Below are positions 1-5,479 of a DNA stretch of 5,479 bases, piece by piece. A model generated the notes under the pieces. It saw only the letters and a list, made by a program, of their open reading frames with translations, had not been told where the DNA came from and did not search any database. The position numbers were made by a program, and so were the translations under genes. The DNA comes from Reyranella sp. (lineage in GTDB: Bacteria; Pseudomonadota; Alphaproteobacteria; Reyranellales; Reyranellaceae), in contig JADHLS010000437.1 in the NCBI GenBank assembly GCA_016780605.1, positions 1 to 5,479 on the forward strand, read 5' to 3'. How positions within the stretch are numbered: position 1 is the stretch's first letter; every line of letters begins with the position of its first letter.

Positions 1-3000
1 CATCAGCTTGTAGAGCGAACGGGCGACCGCTTCGGCGAGCCCGCGCCGGCCCGGCGCCTTGGCCTTCTCGGCCACGGCCACCTTGTCGACGAAGGTGCGG
101 TAGCGCTCGGCGTAGGCGGCGTCCTGGTAGGCGGTGAGCAGCTCGACGCGCTTGGCCACGATCTCGGGCAGCGTGCGCGCGATGGGCTTCTCGGTGCGCA
201 GCGTCGGCTTGGCCGCCGCCTGCACCGCCGCGATGTTGTGCGCGGCAAGGCGGCCCCAGGCGAAGGTGCGCTTGGAAGTCTCGACGGCGACGCCGTTCAG
301 TTCGATGGCGCGATCGATGGCCTCGAAGGCGAGCGGCACCAAGCCCTTCTGCCAGGCGTAGCCCAGCATGAAGAGGTTGGTGGCAATGGAATCGCCCAGG
401 ATCGCCGTGGCAAGCCCGGTACCGTCGACGAACGAGACGGCCTCGTCGCCGGCGGCGTCGCGGATCGACTTCATCATGGCCTCGGCGCCGAGATCCATGT
501 CGCCGTTCATCACGAAGGCCGCGACGGGCGTCATGTAGCCGTTGATCACCGCCTTGGTCACGCCGGGCTCGATGCGCGACAGCGCGGCCGGTGACGCCGC
601 CACGACCATGTCGCAGCCCAGCACCAGGTTGGCGCCGCCGGCGGCGATGCGCACGGCGTGCAGGTCCTCCGGCTTCGGCGCGAGTCGCACGTGGCTCATC
701 ACCGCGCCGTTCTTCTGGGCGAGGCCGGTGAAGTCGAGCACGGTGCAGCCCTTACCCTCGAGATGGGCCGCCATGCCGATCAGGGCGCCGACGGTGATCA
801 CGCCGGTGCCGCCGATGCCGGTCACCAGGATGCCGTAGGCCTCCGACAGCGGCCGCACGCTCGGCATGGGCAACTGGGCGAAGGGATCATCCTGGACGAC
901 CTTCAACTGCGGGCGCCTGGCCTTGGCCGGCGTCCCGCCATTCACCGACACGAAGGACGGGCAGAATCCGTTCAGGCAGGAGAAGTCCTTGTTGCAATTG
1001 CTCTGGTCGATCTGGCGCTTGCGGCCGAGCTCGGTCTCGAGCGGCTTCACCGACACGCAGTTGCTCTTCTCCGAGCAGTCGCCGCAGCCCTCGCACACGG
1101 CGTCGTTGATGAACACGCGCTTGGCCGGGTCGGGGAAGGTGCCGCGCTTGCGGCGGCGGCGCTTCTCGGCGGCGCAGGTCTGGTCGTAGACCAGCACGGT
1201 GAGGCCGGGGATGTCGCGCAGCTCGCGCTGCACGGCATCGAGCTCGTCACGATGGCGGATGGTGACGCCAGGAGCGAACTCGGTGCCGACGGGATACTTG
1301 TCGGGCTCGTCGGTGACGACCACCACCTTCTTGGCGCCTTCGGCCGCGACCTGCTTGGTGATGTCGGGCACGGTGAGCGGCCCGTCGTGCGGTTGGCCGC
1401 CGGTCATGGCGACGGCGTCGTTGAACAGGATCTTGTAGGTGATGTTGACGCCGGCCGCCGCGGCCTGGCGGATCGCCATCAGGCCCGAATGGTAGTAGGT
1501 GCCGTCGCCCAGGTTCTGGAAGATGTGCTTGTCGCCGCTGAACGGCGCCTGGCCGACCCAGGGCACGCCTTCGCCGCCCATATGGGAGATCAGCGCCGTC
1601 CGGCGCTCGGGCATCCAGGTCGCCATGCCGTGGCAGCCGATGCCGGCCATGGCCCGACTTCCCTCCGGCAGCCGCGTCGACGTGTTGTGCGGGCAGCCCG
1701 AGCAGAAGTAGGGCGTGCGCGCCACCTTCGGCGGCGGTGCGGCCAGCAGCTTCTCCTTGGCTTCGAGACGCGCCAGACGCTGCTTGAGCTCCGGCGATTC
1801 GCCCGTGTGCTTCATCAGGCGCCCGGCGATCACCATGGCGACACCGGTCGGCGTGAGCTCGCCTTCGCTCGGCAGGATGATGCCGCCGTTCTCGTCGGCC
1901 TTGCCGATCACCATCGGCCGGCGGTCGGCCGGCATGTTGTAGAGCAAGTGGACCAGCTGCTCCTCGAGGTTGGAGCGCTTCTCCTCGATCACGATCACTT
2001 CCTTGAGGCCCTCGGCGAAGCGCCGCGCCCCTTCCGGCTCCAGCGGCCAGGTCATGCCGACCTTGTAGAGACGGATGCCGAGCGAACGGGCGCGCGCCTC
2101 GTCGATGCCGAGATCCTCCAGGGCCTGGCGCGTATCGAGATAGGCCTTGCCCGTGGTCATGATGCCGATGCGCGCTTGCGGCGGATCGATCACGACGCGA
2201 TCGAAGCCGTTGGCGCGGACGAACGCCTTCACCGCCGCCATCTTCGGGCCGTGCAGGCGCTTCTCCGCCTCCATTGGCGGGTCGGGATTGCGAATGCCGA
2301 GCCCGCCCGGCGGCAGCTGGAAGTCGGTCGGCATCATGATCTTGATGCGCTCGGGATCGACCCAGACGGAGGCGCCGGATTCCACGGTCTCGGAGATCGC
2401 CTTGAAGCCGATCCAGCAGCCGGAGTAGCGCGACAGCGCGAAGCCCAGTAGGCCGAAGTCGAGATACTCCTGCACGTTCGCCGGATTGATCACCGGGATC
2501 ATGGCGGCGGAGAACACCTGCTCACTCTGGTGCGGCAAAGTCGAGGACTGCGCGCCGTGGTCGTCGCCGGCCAGCACGATGACGCCGCCATGCGCCGAGG
2601 AGCCGGCGGCATTGCCATGCTTCAGCACGTCCATCGAGCGGTCGACGCCGGGGCCCTTGCCGTACCAGATCGAGAACACGCCATCGACGGTGGCGCCGGG
2701 GAACAGGTTGACCTGCTGCGTGCCCCACACGGCGGTAGCGGCGAGGTCCTCATTGAGGCCCGGCTGGAAGTGGATGTTGTTTTCCTTGAGGTACTTCTTC
2801 GCCGTCCACAGCGCATGGTCGTACATGCCGAGCGGCGAGCCGCGGTAGCCCGAGATGAAGCCGCCGGTATTCAGTCCGGCGGCGAGATCGCGCTGGCGCT
2901 GCATCATGGGCAGGCGCACCAGCGCCTGGATGCCGGTCATGTAGACCCGGCCCTTGGCCAGGCGGTAGCGGTCTTCCAGAGCGTAGTCGCCAAAAACGAG

Positions 3001-3024
3001 CGGTACTGGGGTGGCGATGTTCAT
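1..3024 (-). CDS. Fused indolepyruvate ferredoxin oxidoreductase family protein (C-terminus cut by window edge)
   Basis: Predicted TPP- and Fe-S-dependent 2-oxoacid oxidoreductase. The family oxidatively decarboxylates arylpyruvates (indolepyruvate, phenylpyruvate) to aryl-acyl-CoA, passing electrons to ferredoxin or a similar acceptor in the cytoplasm. The frame is open for 1008 codons from an ATG at 3024-3022. Residues about 25-240 form the N-terminal TPP-family domain, with GYRGSPLG at 59-66, Glu92 in NEDLAAT (probable TPP-activating Glu, by analogy) and DDHGAQSS at 154-161. A CSGCPHN motif lies at 441-447. The TPP/Mg motif starts with GDG at 506-508 and ends with Asn535-Asp536, followed by AMTGGQPH. 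A cysteine-rich segment has Cys644, 647, 650, 656, 677, 683 and 688. The gamma domain begins near 730 with GIGGTG at 736-741. From about 960 the sequence resembles the start of the C-terminal domain (DUF6537) seen in bacterial fused forms. Such proteins are usually about 1150-1180 aa, so roughly 150 residues are missing. It thus combines IorA-like and IorB-like parts in one chain. The family is clear; the exact substrate is inferred. Confidence 0.95.
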   Translation of the reverse strand, partial: MNIATPVPLVFGDYALEDRYRLAKGRVYMTGIQALVRLPMMQRQRDLAAGLNTGGFISGYRGSPLGMYDHALWTAKKYLKENNIHFQPGLNEDLAATAVWGTQQVNLFPGATVDGVFSIWYGKGPGVDRSMDVLKHGNAAGSSAHGGVIVLAGDDHGAQSSTLPHQSEQVFSAAMIPVINPANVQEYLDFGLLGFALSRYSGCWIGFKAISETVESGASVWVDPERIKIMMPTDFQLPPGGLGIRNPDPPMEAEKRLHGPKMAAVKAFVRANGFDRVVIDPPQARIGIMTTGKAYLDTRQALEDLGIDEARARSLGIRLYKVGMTWPLEPEGARRFAEGLKEVIVIEEKRSNLEEQLVHLLYNMPADRRPMVIGKADENGGIILPSEGELTPTGVAMVIAGRLMKHTGESPELKQRLARLEAKEKLLAAPPPKVARTPYFCSGCPHNTSTRLPEGSRAMAGIGCHGMATWMPERRTALISHMGGEGVPWVGQAPFSGDKHIFQNLGDGTYYHSGLMAIRQAAAAGVNITYKILFNDAVAMTGGQPHDGPLTVPDITKQVAAEGAKKVVVVTDEPDKYPVGTEFAPGVTIRHRDELDAVQRELRDIPGLTVLVYDQTCAAEKRRRRKRGTFPDPAKRVFINDAVCEGCGDCSEKSNCVSVKPLETELGRKRQIDQSNCNKDFSCLNGFCPSFVSVNGGTPAKARRPQLKVVQDDPFAQLPMPSVRPLSEAYGILVTGIGGTGVITVGALIGMAAHLEGKGCTVLDFTGLAQKNGAVMSHVRLAPKPEDLHAVRIAAGGANLVLGCDMVVAASPAALSRIEPGVTKAVINGYMTPVAAFVMNGDMDLGAEAMMKSIRDAAGDEAVSFVDGTGLATAILGDSIATNLFMLGYAWQKGLVPLAFEAIDRAIELNGVAVETSKRTFAWGRLAAHNIAAVQAAAKPTLRTEKPIARTLPEIVAKRVELLTAYQDAAYAERYRTFVDKVAVAEKAKAPGRRGLAEAVARSLYKLM

Positions 3025-3033
3025 CGCGGAATG

Positions 3034-3039
3034 CCCTCC
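3034..3039 (-). promoter_or_regulatory. Shine-Dalgarno site of the oxidoreductase gene
   Basis: The minus strand reads GGAGGG here, nine bases before the ATG at 3024-3022. This is a near-perfect anti-16S match at normal spacing. It supports that ATG as the true start, and the following residues (MNIATPVPLVFGDY) look like a natural N-terminus for this family. Confidence 0.75.
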
Positions 3040-3076
3040 GAGAGCGGCGGCGTGAATGGGCGTTTATGTTGGCGCG

Positions 3077-3106
3077 AGCATAGCCGGGCCGGTCGGCAAG
3101 GGGGAA
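3077..3106 (-). promoter_or_regulatory. Weak candidate promoter for the oxidoreductase gene
   Basis: On the minus strand, TTCCCC (3106-3101) and TATGCT (3082-3077) are 18 bases apart and match the -35 and -10 consensus at three and four of six bases. The position, about 50-60 bases upstream of the ATG, is suitable. The match is poor, and alphaproteobacterial promoters are often degenerate, so this is only a placeholder. Confidence 0.15.
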
Positions 3107-3125
3107 GGCCGCGCGGGTCGCCAAT

Positions 3126-3152
3126 TTCACAGGGGATGCCCAAAAGTATAGC
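3126..3152 (+). promoter_or_regulatory. Candidate sigma70-like promoter for the HlyD-permease operon
   Basis: TTCACA at 3126-3131 matches the -35 consensus at five of six bases. TATAGC at 3147-3152 matches the -10 consensus at four of six. The spacer is 15 bases, shorter than the usual 16-18, which weakens the call. Transcription would begin near 3159 and leave a leader of about 50 bases before the HlyD start. Found by eye only. Confidence 0.27.
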
Positions 3153-3199
3153 TGGCGCGCTCGATGCATTCTGGCCGATGAAGAGTCTCCGATAGTTGC

Positions 3200-3204
3200 G
3201 AGGG
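3200..3204 (+). promoter_or_regulatory. Shine-Dalgarno site that decides the HlyD start
   Basis: GAGGG lies at 3200-3204. Two in-frame ATGs follow, at 3207 and 3213. Spacing to the first is only two bases, too short for normal initiation. Spacing to the second is eight bases, which is typical. This favours 3213 as the start. Confidence 0.6.
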
Positions 3205-3212
3205 CCATGCCC

Positions 3213-4214
3213 ATGACCGAGAAGACAAAGCTGGGCGCCCCACGGGCAGCGACCATCATCGTGGCAGGTTCCATCGTCTTCATTCTCGCGGTTTCCCTTT
3301 GGTACCTGGCGCGGCCGCAGGCACTGATCGTGCAGGGTGAGGCCGATGCCACGCGCATCGACATGGCCGCCCGCGTCGACGGTCGTGTGGCCACCCGGGC
3401 GGTGCATCGCGGCGAGGACGTGAAGGCGGGCCAGGTCCTGGTCACGATCGACAATCCCGAGCTCCTGACCCGACTGAAGGAGGCCGAGGCTGCCCGCGCG
3501 GTGGCCGCCGCCGACCTCAAGCGTATCCAGGTCGGCACACGCGCCGAGGTCGTCGACGCCCGCCGCGCGGCGCTGGCGTCGGCCGAGGCCAGTGCCAAGC
3601 TTGCCGAGCAGAACTACGATCGCACCAAGCAGCTGACGGCGCGCGAATTCGCCTCGGTGCAGAAGCTCGACGAGGCGACGGCGACGCTCGACGTGGCGCG
3701 GCGCAGCCAGCAACAGGCCAAGCTCGCGCTCGACGAGGCGATCAACGGTTACACCGCCGAGGAGCGGGGAGTCGCGGAGGCGGCCCTCGCCAAAGCCGAG
3801 GCCGCCATCACCACGCTGCAGGCACAGATCGCCGAGCTCACGGTGAAGCCGCCGTCGGCCGCGCAGGTCTATCACACCGGCGCGGACCCCGGCGAATATG
3901 TCTCGCCGGGCGTACCGCTTCTTACGCTGATCGACCTCTCCGACATCTGGGTACGCTTCGACCTGCGCGAGGATCTCGTGAAAGACCTCAAGATCGGCGA
4001 CCGCTTCGATGTGCGATTGCCGGCGCTGGGCGACAAGCCGATCACGGTAGCAGTGCGCAAGATCGCGACGCGCGGCGAGTATGCCGGCTGGCGCGCGACC
4101 CGCGCGACCGGTGACTTCGACCTGCGCACCTTCGAGATCCGCGCCTATCCCGTGGAACCCGTGCCCGGCCTGCGGCCAGGCATGAGCGTCTATGCCGACT
4201 GGAAGAAACGCTGA
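3213..4214 (+). CDS. HlyD family membrane fusion (periplasmic adaptor) protein
   Basis: Periplasmic adaptor that would link an inner-membrane exporter to an outer-membrane TolC-type channel. With the ATG at 3213 it has 333 residues, a usual length for short YbhG/YhiI-type adaptors; starting at 3207 adds Met-Pro. An N-terminal signal-anchor helix spans about 14-34 after a short charged cytoplasmic tail. The first half of the lipoyl (barrel-sandwich) domain is at about 45-80 (VDGRV, HRGEDVKAGQVL). An Ala/Glu/Lys/Gln-rich alpha-helical hairpin runs about 81-210. The second lipoyl half follows, with DPGEYVSPGVPLLTL at about 225-239. A beta-barrel region (DIWVRFDLRED, KIGDRFDVRLPAL) leads to the closing GLRPGMSVYADW near 319-330. 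It is the first gene of a plus-strand operon, and the permease starts two bases after its stop. The cargo cannot be read from the sequence. It is probably a drug, lipid or other small molecule, by analogy with other adaptors paired with ABC-2 permeases. Confidence 0.93.
   Translation: MTEKTKLGAPRAATIIVAGSIVFILAVSLWYLARPQALIVQGEADATRIDMAARVDGRVATRAVHRGEDVKAGQVLVTIDNPELLTRLKEAEAARAVAAADLKRIQVGTRAEVVDARRAALASAEASAKLAEQNYDRTKQLTAREFASVQKLDEATATLDVARRSQQQAKLALDEAINGYTAEERGVAEAALAKAEAAITTLQAQIAELTVKPPSAAQVYHTGADPGEYVSPGVPLLTLIDLSDIWVRFDLREDLVKDLKIGDRFDVRLPALGDKPITVAVRKIATRGEYAGWRATRATGDFDLRTFEIRAYPVEPVPGLRPGMSVYADWKKR
4201..4205 (+). promoter_or_regulatory. Weak Shine-Dalgarno-like site for the permease, inside the HlyD 3' end
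   Basis: GGAAG lies 11 bases before the permease ATG at 4217, within the last codons of the HlyD gene. The match and spacing are both mediocre. With only two bases between the HlyD TGA and this ATG, translational coupling probably drives initiation. Confidence 0.35.
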
Positions 4215-4216
4215 TC

Positions 4217-5479
4217 ATGGTGCGTCCGCCGTCCGGGCTGATCGCCGTCGCCTGGCGCGAGGTCCAATGGATCTGGCACGACCGCGTCGCGCTGTTCCTG
4301 GTGGCGGGCGTGCCGCTGCTCGCCTTCGCGCTGTTGTCGCTAACTTTCAGCAACGCCGTGGTGCGCGATCTCAGGGTCGACGTCGTCGATGCCGACAACA
4401 CCCAGACCTCGGCGCTCTTCGTCCAGGCGGTAAATGCCGCCCCCGGCGTGGCGGTGACGCGCCGCTCGACCGATCTCACCGGCGCCATGCAAGCCGTGCG
4501 ATCGGGCGAGGCCATCGCCGCAGTCTACATCCCGCGCAACCTCGAGCGCGACGTCCAGGCGGGCAAGCGCCCGCAGATCGTGATCTTCCACAACAAGCAG
4601 TATTTCACGCCGGGCAACATCGCTTCGGGTGCGCTGTCGGCGGCGCTGTCGGCCGCCATCGCCGATCTGCCCGCGGCGGCGCATCGCGGCGCCTATGCGC
4701 CGGGGCCACTGGTGGTCGAGCAGTACGTGCTCACCAATCCCGCCCTGAACTACGCCCAGTTCCTGCTGCGCGCCATCCTGCCCATGGTCCTGCATGTGGT
4801 GATCGCCATTGCCGCGGGCTATGCCGTCGGTTCCGAGTTCGCGCGACGCGACATGACGGAGTGGCTGGCGACGGCCGACGGCGACGTGCTGACGGCGCTG
4901 GTCGGCAAGCTCCTGCCGTACTTCGGGCTGTTCGTCGTGATGCTGGTGATCGCGGCGCTGACCATACACGACGGCTTCCTGGTGCCTTTCCGCGGCGACC
5001 CGCTCGTCGCGGGCCTCGCCGGCTGCCTGTTCATTGCGGCCTATCTCAGCGTCGGCGCGCTGTTCCAGCTTCTGGTGCGCAATCTCGCCTTCGGCCTGTC
5101 GCTCACCGGCATCTTCTGTTCGCCGGCCTTCGGCTTTGCCGGCGTCGGCTTTCCCTTGCTGGCGATGGGCGACTTCGCCCGCTTCTGGGGGAACCTGCTG
5201 CCGGCGCGCTGGTACATGCAGGTCCTGTCGGACCAGGCCGCACGCGGCGCACCGGCGCGCGACTCGATCGAGCCGCTCGCCGTCCTGGCCGTGCTGGCGG
5301 TCGTCTTCCTCGGCCTCGGGGTGCTGCGCCTGCGTTCGATCGCGGGCGAGCTTCTGCCTCGGGAAGAAGATGTGAAGCCCGCGGACAGCCCGCATCGCTT
5401 CGCCGTCGTGCGCGCCTTCGTCGCCGAGTATGTCGGCGCCCTGCGCGATCGCGGCGCCTTCGGATTGCTGGTGCTGGCG
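4217..5479 (+). CDS. ABC-2 type transporter permease, probably a tandem double permease (3' end beyond window)
   Basis: Inner-membrane exporter subunit of the ABC-2 permease family (YhhJ/YbhS-like). The frame is open for 421 codons from the ATG at 4217 to the window end with no stop. Helix 1 is at about 24-44, then a periplasmic domain at about 45-178. Helices 2-6 lie near 186-205, 232-250, 262-286, 289-317 and 353-371. Family-like features include NPALNYAQFLLRAILP (174-189) before helix 2, the cytoplasmic GSEFARRDMTEWL loop (205-217) followed by GKLLPY (230-235), and FPLLAM with LLPARWYM (312-334) before the last helix. A normal unit of this family ends at about 370-380 residues. Here the frame continues through a charged linker (about 374-393) into a segment resembling the protein's own N-terminus: Glu404, Asp411, Arg412 and Ala414 align with Glu15, Asp22, Arg23 and Ala25. 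This suggests a second fused permease copy. No ATP-binding motifs (Walker A/B, LSGGQ) appear in the visible part. The permease family is near certain; the duplication is inferred from a short stretch. Confidence 0.92.
   Translation, partial: MVRPPSGLIAVAWREVQWIWHDRVALFLVAGVPLLAFALLSLTFSNAVVRDLRVDVVDADNTQTSALFVQAVNAAPGVAVTRRSTDLTGAMQAVRSGEAIAAVYIPRNLERDVQAGKRPQIVIFHNKQYFTPGNIASGALSAALSAAIADLPAAAHRGAYAPGPLVVEQYVLTNPALNYAQFLLRAILPMVLHVVIAIAAGYAVGSEFARRDMTEWLATADGDVLTALVGKLLPYFGLFVVMLVIAALTIHDGFLVPFRGDPLVAGLAGCLFIAAYLSVGALFQLLVRNLAFGLSLTGIFCSPAFGFAGVGFPLLAMGDFARFWGNLLPARWYMQVLSDQAARGAPARDSIEPLAVLAVLAVVFLGLGVLRLRSIAGELLPREEDVKPADSPHRFAVVRAFVAEYVGALRDRGAFGLLVLA

Larger units (their letters stand above)
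3025..3212. promoter_or_regulatory. Divergent intergenic region between oxidoreductase and exporter operon
   Basis: This 188-base gap separates two start codons pointing away from each other, so promoters for both transcription units should lie here. It is somewhat more AT-containing around 3120-3200 than the flanking genes. I see ribosome binding sites at both ends and weak promoter-like hexamers in the middle. I found no convincing long inverted repeat that would mark an operator, no riboswitch-like structure and no credible small gene. Confidence 0.6.

Noticed and set aside
658..2451. 597-residue open frame on the plus strand
   Set aside because: It lies entirely antisense to the oxidoreductase gene, whose motifs are clear throughout. 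Its His/Arg/Ala/Gly/Asp-rich composition, with no recognisable domain, is the usual shadow of a high-GC gene.
3085..3110. GGCC/CGGC-rich inverted repeat-like stretch as a possible operator or terminator
   Set aside because: The arms are only four bases and arise easily in GC-rich DNA. There is no T-run and no clear symmetry beyond chance.
3145..3150. TATACT -10-like hexamer on the minus strand
   Set aside because: It matches five of six consensus bases but has no acceptable -35 at 16-18 bases, and it overlaps the plus-strand candidate -10, so I did not call a promoter from it.
2530..3195. 221-residue plus-strand open frame ending just before the HlyD gene
   Set aside because: Most of it is antisense to the oxidoreductase N-terminus and its composition is shadow-like. 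Its position before the HlyD gene looks operon-like, but there is no recognisable family.
2750..3875. Two overlapping minus-strand open frames of about 280 residues (2750-3598 and 3021-3875)
   Set aside because: Both run across the intergenic region and antisense to the HlyD gene, and one also overlaps the oxidoreductase out of frame. Neither has a plausible ribosome site or protein-like composition, and the plus-strand HlyD protein is unambiguous.
4340..5395. 351-residue open frame on the minus strand
   Set aside because: It is antisense to the ABC-2 permease, rich in Arg, Gln, His and Glu, and shows no domain. It is a shadow created by the strong third-position G/C bias of the real gene.

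Overview
The window is GC-rich DNA with dense coding and strong G/C preference at third codon positions. The gene content fits a high-GC proteobacterium, most likely an alphaproteobacterium (Rhodospirillales- or Rhizobiales-like). That assignment rests on composition and protein family, not on a marker gene. There are three protein genes, two of them cut by the window edges, and one short divergent intergenic region. I see no RNA genes, mobile elements, CRISPR arrays, long repeats or clear terminators.

Region 1 (1-3024, minus strand) is one continuous reading frame of 1008 codons with no stop inside the window. It encodes a large fused indolepyruvate/2-oxoacid ferredoxin oxidoreductase. In order it carries a pyrimidine-binding-like TPP domain, a TPP/pyrophosphate-binding domain, a cysteine-rich Fe-S segment, a gamma-type 2-oxoacid oxidoreductase domain and the start of a C-terminal domain. 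The last part (roughly 150 residues by family length) lies beyond base 1.

Region 2 (3025-3212) is the intergenic region between the two divergent transcription units. It holds the Shine-Dalgarno sites of both flanking genes and weak promoter-like hexamers.

Region 3 (3213-5479, plus strand) is the start of an export operon. It has a HlyD-type membrane fusion protein (333 aa) and, two bases after its stop codon, an ABC-2-type permease that runs off the right edge (421 codons visible). The HlyD protein would bridge the periplasm, and the permease would form the inner-membrane channel of a drug- or lipid-type exporter. No ATPase gene lies between them. After a full six-helix permease unit the permease frame continues into what looks like the start of a second unit, which suggests a tandem-fused double permease.

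The oxidoreductase and the exporter are divergently arranged and have no obvious functional link. The genes are variants of known families. I did not find a clearly new system; the most unusual points are the probable double permease and the absence of an ATPase next to the fusion-protein gene.
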